Shown: piece by piece, positions 1 to 4,912 of the stretch
How the letters are laid out: each line of letters begins with the position of its first letter
How positions within the stretch are numbered: the stretch's first letter is position 1
Assembly (NCBI GenBank): GCA_003242355.1
Contig: QGUH01000264.1
Location: 1-5,997, forward strand
From: Pseudomonadota bacterium
Lineage (GTDB): Bacteria; Myxococcota_A; Polyangia; Polyangiales; Polyangiaceae
Direction of reading: 5' to 3'
Length of the DNA: 5,997 bases
Made by a program: the position numbers and the translations under genes
The notes under the pieces: model-generated
The model's database searches: none
What the model saw: only the letters and a program-made list of their open reading frames with translations
What the model was told of the DNA's origin: nothing

Positions 1-31
1 GTCTAGCCCTCACTCAGACGTCGGTTCCCGC

Positions 32-63
32 GAGCGAAGCGAGCCCGCGGTGAGCGAAGCGAG
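32..63. repeat. Two copies of a 12-bp mirror repeat
   Basis: The 12-mer GAGCGAAGCGAG occurs at 32-43 and again at 52-63, a 20-bp period. The word reads the same backwards on one strand, so it is a mirror repeat and not an inverted repeat. It lies downstream of the leftward gene that ends at 134. Words of this kind are common in GC-rich intergenic DNA, and I infer no function. The rest of 1-133 shows no gene I can support. Confidence 0.5.
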
Positions 64-76
64 TCGCGTCGGGGAG

Positions 77-101
77 CACGAGGGGCGGTGAGCCCCTCGT
101 G
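77..101 (-). terminator. Hairpin downstream of the 435-residue protein gene
   Basis: A perfect 10-bp stem pairs 77-86 (CACGAGGGGC) with 92-101 (GCCCCTCGTG) around a 5-base loop. It lies about 33 bp past the stop codon of the leftward gene ending at 134, which is the right place for a transcription end or an mRNA 3' stabiliser. There is no T-run after the stem on the minus strand, so it is not a textbook intrinsic terminator. In a GC-rich genome it may still work alone or with Rho. Confidence 0.45.
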
Positions 102-133
102 GAGGACTCCGGCGGGGGCGGATGGGCGGGAAG

Positions 134-1441
134 TTAGAGAACCCCGAGCAGCGTGCGCGCGAGCTGGGTGGCGCCGGCAGCGGGCGCGTCGGGGGTGCGT
201 GGCGGCTCGGGGGGAGACTCGAGCTCGCTCCGCAGCTCTTCGATCGCGCGCGGGTTTCGGAACCAATCCTCGTCGTAGGTCTCGACGAGTGACGCGGCCT
301 TGTTGGCGGCGAGGAACAACCCTTCGAGCGAAGCCACGCCGTGCTCGTCCACGAACAGCGCTCCGGCGAGAACGGGCGGAAGCTCGAACCCGAGCACCTG
401 TGGGACGCTTTCTTCGAAGGTCCCTCGGTAAGCGGTTGCTCCGCGTTCCGCCGCGGCGGCGAGGCGTGCGCGGAGCACGAACAGGTGCGCGCCCAGGGCG
501 ATCACGCGCCCGAGGCCGCGCGCATAGTCGGCAAAGCGGGCGCGACTCACCGACAGGCGCCGTTCGGCGAAAGGACGATCGATCGGCAGGAGCGCGAACA
601 ACGCGCCGAACGAGCGCGCCCGTCGCTCCGCTGGATCGTGCGCGAGCACGAACGGAAGGCGCGACGACGCGCCCGCATCGTGCAGCGCTCGGCCGAAGCG
701 GTACAGCCCGCGGAGCACGCTCGAAGCCCCGAGCACGCCTGGAAACGACTCCGCATCCGGTGACAGCCCGCGCAGCCAGCCACCTTCGTGGAACCACTCG
801 GCGAGCCGTCGAGGCGTCAACCGCACCGGCCACTCTGCGGACACGTCGCGCCCGAGCCCGCGGTCGATGAACGTCGAAAGATTTTTCAGGCCGAGCTCGC
901 GCAGCGCATCGCGCATTTGCGCCACGAAGGCGTTGCCCGCGTCGAGCACGGCACGAACGTGCTCCGAGATCGAGCCCTCTCCATGGAGAGCGCTCCGCGT
1001 TTCCGCCAATCGCTCGAACAGCGCCAAGCGACGGCTCGAGAGCGGGGGCGCGAGACGCGTGTACGCTTCGATCCACCCGTCGCGGCGCGCGGCGTCCGCC
1101 AGGATGCGTGCGTGCACGTCGATGCGGGGGAGGCGCGTGTGCTCGGGCTGGTCCACCACGCACGGCTCGCGCCGGAGGGCGTGCGCGGCGGCGCGTCGTT
1201 CGGCAATCGCGGCGTGCTCCACGAGCAGAAACTCCGCCCAGCGCGCCGCGGCCGCAGCGAAGGGATCTTCCGGCGCGGCGCGCCGGAGCTCGGCGAGCGC
1301 CCCGCGATCGATTCCGGAAGGGAGGAGCTCGAACGCGTGATCCCGTGCGTCTCCGTACGCGAGGGCGTTGAGGAAACGCCGGTGCTGGGCAGCGGCGCGA
1401 GCGAGCGAACGGTCGAGCGCAAACGGGTCGACGGCGAGCAT
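134..1441 (-). CDS. Uncharacterised 435-residue soluble protein
   Basis: I do not recognise a characterised family. The product is predicted cytoplasmic, with no signal peptide or convincing membrane helix, and looks largely alpha-helical, being rich in Ala, Leu, Arg and Glu. Visible landmarks are a tryptophan-containing helical stretch (W68-E75), HVRAVLDAGNAFVAQMRDAL at 161-180, FVLAHDP at 264-270 followed by SFGALFALLP at 277-286, and a C-terminal block YDEDWFRNPRAIEELRSE at 389-406. After that comes a Pro/Ala-rich tail (about 408-425). No HExxH, P-loop or other catalytic signature is seen. It reads in the same direction as the barrel gene 172 bp upstream, and that gap is the tandem-repeat array. 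The ATG at 1441 is preferred because the frame has protein-like composition. A longer overlapping leftward frame from 1472 is Arg/Pro/Ala-rich in the way of an antisense or shifted shadow. An AT-rich hexamer lies 15 bp upstream of the start. Confidence 0.75.
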   Translation of the reverse strand: MLAVDPFALDRSLARAAAQHRRFLNALAYGDARDHAFELLPSGIDRGALAELRRAAPEDPFAAAAARWAEFLLVEHAAIAERRAAAHALRREPCVVDQPEHTRLPRIDVHARILADAARRDGWIEAYTRLAPPLSSRRLALFERLAETRSALHGEGSISEHVRAVLDAGNAFVAQMRDALRELGLKNLSTFIDRGLGRDVSAEWPVRLTPRRLAEWFHEGGWLRGLSPDAESFPGVLGASSVLRGLYRFGRALHDAGASSRLPFVLAHDPAERRARSFGALFALLPIDRPFAERRLSVSRARFADYARGLGRVIALGAHLFVLRARLAAAAERGATAYRGTFEESVPQVLGFELPPVLAGALFVDEHGVASLEGLFLAANKAASLVETYDEDWFRNPRAIEELRSELESPPEPPRTPDAPAAGATQLARTLLGVL

Positions 1442-1455
1442 GGTCCGATGCGCCC

Positions 1456-1461
1456 ATTTTA
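1456..1461 (-). promoter_or_regulatory. Possible -10 element for the 435-residue protein gene
   Basis: On the minus strand the hexamer TAAAAT lies 14 bases before the ATG at 1441, within the only AT-rich patch in this area. It resembles a sigma-70 -10 box. No good -35 box is found 16-18 bp upstream (the bases there read about CGATGG), so the call is weak. The hexamer straddles the edge of the tandem array: its TAA is the stop codon of the last repeat copy. Confidence 0.25.
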
Positions 1462-1655
1462 CAACGCCCCACCGACCGCCATCGTGACGCGCAGTCCGAG
1501 TTACGACGCCCGCCGAGCGCTATCGTGCGTGCATTCCGAGTTACGACGCCTCGCCGACCGCCATCGTGACGCGCGGTCCGAGTGAGCCTCGCCGAACCGC
1601 CATGCAGCCCGAGCTACAACGCCTCACCGACTGCCATCGTGACGCGCAGCCCGAG
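1459..1655 (-). repeat. Tandem array: five copies of the barrel gene's 3' end
   Basis: Five abutting units lie at 1614-1655 (42 bp), 1583-1613 (31 bp), 1541-1582 (42 bp), 1501-1540 (40 bp) and 1459-1500 (42 bp). Read on the minus strand, each begins CTCGG, and all but the 31-bp unit end in GTAG or GTAA. The first unit is the true coding end of the barrel gene (LGLRVTMAVGEAL plus stop). The 1541-1582 unit still translates as LGPRVTMAVGEAS-stop and the 1459-1500 unit as LGLRVTMAVGGAL-stop. The 42-bp copies differ from one another at about 4-6 positions. The 31-bp unit has an internal deletion of about 8 bp and has lost its end. The 40-bp unit is the most diverged. The array fills nearly the whole 172-bp gap between the two leftward genes. 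Confidence 0.9.
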
Positions 1656-2372
1656 ACTCGTGAGCGCGTTGGGAACGCTCGCCCACTCGGGTGAGAAGGT
1701 TCTGCACTCGAAGCCCGCGCAGCGCGTGAACGTGCCGTGCGCGAAGCGCGCATATCCGAGCGATGGCCCGACGCGCACCCACGAGCTCAGCGCGACGTCG
1801 AGCCCGACGGCGACGCGTGCGGCAGCAGCAACGTCGACCGCGTCGCGCACCGACCCATTCGGTGCGTGCGTGACGGCGCGCAGGGATCCGACGCCGAGGG
1901 CGAGCTCGGCGTACGGGTCGAAGAGACCGCGCTCGACGAAATCGAGACGCGCGACGACGCCGGCGAGCCACGCGCTCGCGTTCGCCTCGCCCGAAGCCCC
2001 CGCGCGTTGGAGGGAGAGCGCATCGAGCCGAAACGTTCCGCCGATCGCGAACGAGGGCGTGGGGCGGTAGAGCGCCTGGAGCCCGAGCTCCATTCCGCCT
2101 GCGAGTCCTGCGCACCCGAGCGCGACGCTGCTTCGGCATTCGGGCACGGCGCCCGCGCCTTCGGTCACGAGCTCGAAAGCTCGACGCGGCACCTCCGGCT
2201 GCTCCGGCAGCGGTGCGGGCGCCCGGTCGAACCACGCGGGCGGCGGCCCGGGATGCCGCGCCCCCTGCCAAGCGGAGTAGGCGGGGGCAGGGGAGCTCAT
2301 CGCTTCACCGCCGCTCGCCCGAGCGAGAGCGGGGAACGTGACGCAGGCGAGAGCGAGCAGGCAGGAGCGCAT
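1614..2372 (-). CDS. Putative outer-membrane beta-barrel protein
   Basis: The 252-residue product has a Sec signal peptide: MRSCLLALACVTFPALARAS, with probable cleavage after ALARA (about residue 19). A Pro-rich linker follows (28-62). From about 66 to the end there are alternating short strands typical of small outer-membrane barrels, for example MELGLQALYR, FAIGGTFRLDALSL, SAWLAGVVARLDFV, PYAELALGVGSLR, AARVAVGLDVALS, VRVGPSLGYARFAHG and the last strand TSLGLRVTMAV. Four cysteines form two close pairs (C79/C87 and C218/C223) and may make disulfides in the periplasm. The C terminus ends in Leu, without the aromatic residue usual for BAM recognition. The ATG at 2372 is chosen because it starts the signal peptide and has AAAGGG about 5 bp upstream; longer in-frame starts would read through the divergent gene. 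Its specific function is unknown. The last 42 bp are duplicated downstream. Confidence 0.75.
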   Translation of the reverse strand: MRSCLLALACVTFPALARASGGEAMSSPAPAYSAWQGARHPGPPPAWFDRAPAPLPEQPEVPRRAFELVTEGAGAVPECRSSVALGCAGLAGGMELGLQALYRPTPSFAIGGTFRLDALSLQRAGASGEANASAWLAGVVARLDFVERGLFDPYAELALGVGSLRAVTHAPNGSVRDAVDVAAAARVAVGLDVALSSWVRVGPSLGYARFAHGTFTRCAGFECRTFSPEWASVPNALTSLGLRVTMAVGEAL

Positions 2373-2438
2373 GGCGCCCTTTCGGTCGCGCCCGCGCGCG
2401 AGTTGCCGACGATCCGAAGGTCGGGCAGGGTGTTGGGC
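2373..2438. promoter_or_regulatory. Divergent intergenic region
   Basis: This gap of about 66 bp separates the starts of the leftward barrel gene and the rightward membrane-protein gene, so both promoters should lie in or around it. A short inverted repeat, CCGAC (2406-2410) with GTCGG (2420-2424), has a 9-bp spacer and could be an operator. No convincing -10 or -35 boxes are visible on either strand. The run around 2388-2400 is almost pure alternating C and G. Confidence 0.3.
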
Positions 2439-2903
2439 GTGGTTCGCCGGCTGAAGGTGATCCAGGCGCCCGCGGGCGCGGACGCCGACGCCGCGGCGCG
2501 TCCGCGCTGGCAGTGGGTTCTCGCCGGCGGCGGCGTGGCGCTCACCGCTTTTCTCCCGCTTTCGATCGTCGGGATCTGGGTGGGGGCGCGATTGCGAAGC
2601 CGCTTCGAAGAAGAGCCAGGGCTCGCGGTCGCGCTCGGCGCGGCACCGATCCTGCTCGCGTTCGGGATCGCCGCCTGGGCGGCGGGTGCGCTCGTTGGTC
2701 GCTTCGGGGGCCGAACGACCGGGCGCGATGGCATGCTCGCGGGCGCTCTCGGCGGCGGCTCGTTGCTCTTTTTGGCGGGCCTCGGCGGCGCGCTCCACCC
2801 GTGGCCCGTGGCGGCTTCGGCGGCCCTGGTTCTGCTCGGCGGAGGCGCCCTGCTGGGGGGGCTTGGCGCGCGCTCCGGCATTCGGCGCCGTTCTGCGGTC
2901 TAG
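2439..2903 (+). CDS. Small four-helix integral membrane protein, unknown function
   Basis: From GTG at 2439 the product is 154 residues. A short hydrophilic N terminus (1-23) precedes four predicted membrane helices at about 26-48, 63-87, 98-119 and 122-144, with a basic tail GARSGIRRRSAV. The loop after helix 1 is charged (RLRSRFEEEP) and the loop after helix 2 is basic (GRFGGRTTGRDG). The helices are rich in Gly and Ala. I recognise no family. The open frame extends far upstream, but that part is the reverse complement of the barrel gene, so the start must lie near 2430-2460. GTG 2439 has AGGG 8 bp upstream. GTG 2430 with GAAGG about 9 bp upstream is nearly as good and would add three residues. 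A gap of 158 bp without an evident terminator separates it from ccmE, so co-transcription is possible but unproven. Confidence 0.65.
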   Translation: MVRRLKVIQAPAGADADAAARPRWQWVLAGGGVALTAFLPLSIVGIWVGARLRSRFEEEPGLAVALGAAPILLAFGIAAWAAGALVGRFGGRTTGRDGMLAGALGGGSLLFLAGLGGALHPWPVAASAALVLLGGGALLGGLGARSGIRRRSAV

Positions 2904-3061
2904 GTCGCGGCCGTCCCACTCCGGCGTTGGCCCGAAGGCGACGGCGAGCCACGGCTTAGGGGCGTGACATCGGAAAAAATCGTTTGGGTTCCAGAGCTTC
3001 GCGTCGAAAGAGCGCTTCGCGCCGCTAGACGGGCCCCGAACCCGCGGCTACCCTCCCCGGC

Positions 3062-3631
3062 ATGAGCCGGGTCGACGAAGAGCTGAAAGAAGCCCTCGCG
3101 CAATCCGAAGGCGCGGCGGAGGCGCAGCCGCTCGACCCACCCCCCACGGCGCGGGCCGAGGGGTCGGGCCGCCGCGGGCCCAAGGGGAACGTGGGGCTTT
3201 TGATCGGCCTGCTCGTGATGGGCGCCGCGATCCTGACGCTGGTGTTCACGAGTTTCGAGAATGCGGCCGTGTATTCGCGCGGCGTGGACCAGCTCGTGGC
3301 CGAGAAGGAGAAACTGCGCGGCCGCAACGTGCGCGTCGAGGGCACGCTCGTGAAGGGCACGCTGCTCCGGCGGGACGAGCCCTGCGAGTACCGGTTCACG
3401 ATCGAAAAGCAGGGGGTCACCCTGCCCGTGCGCTACGCCCAGTGCATCGTCCCCGACACCTTTCGGGACGTGCCGGGCATGGACGTCACCGTCACCGCGG
3501 AAGGCAAGCTGAACGACGCCGGGTATTTCGAAGCCTCGCACATCATGGCCAAGTGCCCCTCGAAGTACGAAATGCGCGAACGCGCAAAGCGTGGCGAGGC
3601 CGCTCCGCACGCGGCGTTGCCCGTTCGCTGA
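3062..3631 (+). CDS. ccmE: Cytochrome c maturation haem chaperone CcmE, cysteine variant
   Basis: CcmE binds haem covalently in the periplasm and hands it to apocytochromes c in maturation System I. The 189-residue product has an acidic, Pro-rich cytoplasmic N terminus (1-41), one membrane anchor (about 43-63) and then the CcmE beta-barrel (OB-fold) domain: LRGRNVRVEGTLVKGTL at 85-101, CEYRFTI at 108-114, LPVRYAQCIVPDTF at 121-134, VTAEGKL at 144-150 and the terminal YFEASHIMAKCPSKYEM (155-171). In classical CcmE this last block reads with a haem-binding His (HxxxY). Here it is C165-P-S-K-Y169, matching the CxxxY form described for variant System I in archaea and some deltaproteobacteria. Cys108 and Cys128 are additional. 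The cytoplasmic extension is longer than in E. coli CcmE. The ATG at 3062 lacks a clear Shine-Dalgarno sequence. In the 158 bp upstream I see only a weak GTGACA box at 2964-2969. hemE follows after 7 bp. No other ccm genes are in the window. Confidence 0.88.
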   Translation: MSRVDEELKEALAQSEGAAEAQPLDPPPTARAEGSGRRGPKGNVGLLIGLLVMGAAILTLVFTSFENAAVYSRGVDQLVAEKEKLRGRNVRVEGTLVKGTLLRRDEPCEYRFTIEKQGVTLPVRYAQCIVPDTFRDVPGMDVTVTAEGKLNDAGYFEASHIMAKCPSKYEMRERAKRGEAAPHAALPVR

Positions 3632-3638
3632 TTGAGCG

Positions 3639-4667
3639 ATGTGGGACAGGTTTTTGCGCGCGTGCCGGCGTGAGCCGGTAGACGCGACGCCGGTTTGGTT
3701 CATGCGCCAGGCCGGCCGCTACATGGCCGAGTACCGCGCCGTGCGCGCCAAGCACACGCTGCTCGAGATCTGCCGAATCCCGGAGCTCGCGGCCGAAGTC
3801 ACGCTGCAGCCGGTGCGCGCGCTCGGCGTCGATGCCGCCATTTTGTTCGCGGACATCCTGTTGCCGCTGCCGCCGATGGGCGTTCCGTTCGAGTTCGCCG
3901 CGGGGGAAGGCCCGGTGATCCACGCGCCGGTGCGCACCCGCGCGGACGTCGAGCGTCTGCGCCTTTTCGATCCCGAGGAGGATCTGGCGCACGTGCTCGA
4001 GGCGATCCGCATTCTGCGCCGTGAGCTCGACGGGAAGACGCCGCTCATCGGATTCGGCGGCGCGCCGTTCACGCTCGCGAGCTACCTCGTCGAAGGCGGC
4101 AAGAGCACGCATTATGCGCGCACCAAGCGCTTGATGTACGGCGAGCCGGAGCTCTGGCACGCGTTCATGCGCACGCTCTCGGAAGTCGTGCGCCGGTATC
4201 TGCGCGCTCAAGTGGCTGCCGGGGCGCAGGCCATCCAGCTGTTCGATTCGTGGGTCGGCGCGCTCTCGCCCGTCGATTACGCGGAGTTCATCCTGCCGCA
4301 CGTCAAGCACATCCTGAGCGATCTCGAAGCGACGTCGGTTCCCGTGATCCATTTCGGGACGGGCACGGGCAGCCTGCTCGAGCTGCAGCGCGAGGCCGGC
4401 GGCACCGTGATCGGCGTCGATTATCGAACGCCGCTCGACGACGCCATCCGTCGGCTCGGACCGGGCGTCGCGGTTCAGGGCAACCTCGACCCGCTGCTGC
4501 TCGATGCGCCACGTCCGCTGCTCATGCGCCGTATCGACGACGTGCTCGCGCGTGCGTCGGGCGCTTCGGGCCACATCTTCAATCTCGGCCACGGAATCTT
4601 GCCGGAGACGTCGCCGGATGCGGCGAAGTTCGTGGTCGAGTACGTGCACGAGCGGACCCGTCGATGA
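3639..4667 (+). CDS. hemE: Uroporphyrinogen decarboxylase
   Basis: HemE removes four carboxyl groups from the acetate side chains of uroporphyrinogen III to give coproporphyrinogen III in the cytoplasm, without a cofactor. The 342-residue product is full length for the family. Diagnostic motifs are PVWFMRQAGRYMAEYR (18-33, with substrate-binding Arg23 and Arg27), FADILLPLPPMG (70-81, catalytic Asp72), GGAPFTLASYLVEGG (140-154, Tyr149), FDSWVGALSP (202-211, Ser204), HFGTGTG (238-244), GVDYRTPLDDA (259-269), QGNLDP (280-285) and FNLGHGILPETSP (314-326, His318). These correspond to human Arg37, Arg41, Asp86, Tyr164, Ser219 and His339, so the active site looks intact. The start at 3639 puts PVWFMRQAGRY at the usual distance from the N terminus. 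The ribosome binding site is weak (TTGAGCG), which suggests translational coupling to ccmE 7 bp upstream. Its stop overlaps the next start in ATGA. Confidence 0.97.
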   Translation: MWDRFLRACRREPVDATPVWFMRQAGRYMAEYRAVRAKHTLLEICRIPELAAEVTLQPVRALGVDAAILFADILLPLPPMGVPFEFAAGEGPVIHAPVRTRADVERLRLFDPEEDLAHVLEAIRILRRELDGKTPLIGFGGAPFTLASYLVEGGKSTHYARTKRLMYGEPELWHAFMRTLSEVVRRYLRAQVAAGAQAIQLFDSWVGALSPVDYAEFILPHVKHILSDLEATSVPVIHFGTGTGSLLELQREAGGTVIGVDYRTPLDDAIRRLGPGVAVQGNLDPLLLDAPRPLLMRRIDDVLARASGASGHIFNLGHGILPETSPDAAKFVVEYVHERTRR

Positions 4668-4912
4668 GCGTTGCGGTCGATGTCGCCGTGCTCGGGGGAG
4701 GGATCAGCGGGCTCACGGCGGCGTTCACGCTCCGCGTGCGGCGCCCGGAGCTCGACGTGCGTCTCTTCGAAGCGGGGCCGCGCCTCGGAGGCTGCATCCA
4801 CACCGAGCGGGCGGATGGCTTCGTGATCGAGGCCGGGCCGGACTCGTTCCTCCGCACGAAACCGGAAGCGCCCCACCTTGTCGGGAGCTCGGGCTCGATG
4901 GCGAGCTCGTAG
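4664..4912 (+). CDS. hemG: Protoporphyrinogen oxidase, N-terminal fragment before frameshift
   Basis: This is the first part of an oxygen-dependent FAD enzyme that oxidises protoporphyrinogen IX to protoporphyrin IX, the mitochondrial/Myxococcus type (called HemG or HemY in different naming schemes). Residues 7-17 form the beta-strand and dinucleotide loop VAVLGGGISGL, Glu36 in LFEAG ends the second strand and should hold the FAD ribose, and LGGCIHTERADGFVIEAGPD (41-60) continues the FAD domain up to GPDSF and KPEA. The start overlaps the hemE stop as ATGA, so the two are probably coupled. After residue 72 the frame leaves the family: the last ten codons are out of register and end at a TAG (4910-4912), giving only 82 residues. 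The family-like sequence resumes one frame back, so as sequenced this fragment cannot be active alone. Confidence 0.85.
   Translation: MSVAVDVAVLGGGISGLTAAFTLRVRRPELDVRLFEAGPRLGGCIHTERADGFVIEAGPDSFLRTKPEAPHLVGSSGSMASS

Noticed and set aside
3..1472. A 489-residue leftward open frame covering the same DNA as the 435-residue protein gene
   Set aside because: Its translation is dominated by Arg, Ala and Pro with no helical or strand pattern, typical of a shifted frame in GC-rich DNA. The frame ending at 134 has normal protein composition.
1459..1655. CRISPR array
   Set aside because: The units abut with no unique spacers between them and encode the end of a neighbouring gene, so this is a tandem duplication.
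1541..1753. 70-residue leftward frame ending in LGPRVTMAVGEAS
   Set aside because: The familiar ending comes from a repeat copy. The rest is a shifted reading of the barrel gene, so it is not a separate gene.
1737..2438. Upstream extension of the four-helix membrane protein frame on the plus strand
   Set aside because: This part is antisense to the barrel gene, which has a signal peptide and beta-strand pattern. It is hydrophilic and compositionally shadow-like.
2904..3061. Hidden gene, riboswitch or small RNA in the gap before ccmE
   Set aside because: The 158 bp hold an A-rich patch (2974-2979) and short GC-rich self-complementary words, but no start with a ribosome site, no convincing promoter and no structured element I can name.
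3543..4649. Long leftward open frame opposite hemE
   Set aside because: It is the antisense shadow of a gene with every catalytic motif of uroporphyrinogen decarboxylase. The translation is rich in Arg, Glu and His and has no recognisable domain.
4871..4885. Programmed -1 ribosomal frameshift in the oxidase gene
   Set aside because: There is no slippery heptamer, and this enzyme family has no known recoding. A base loss or sequencing error is simpler.
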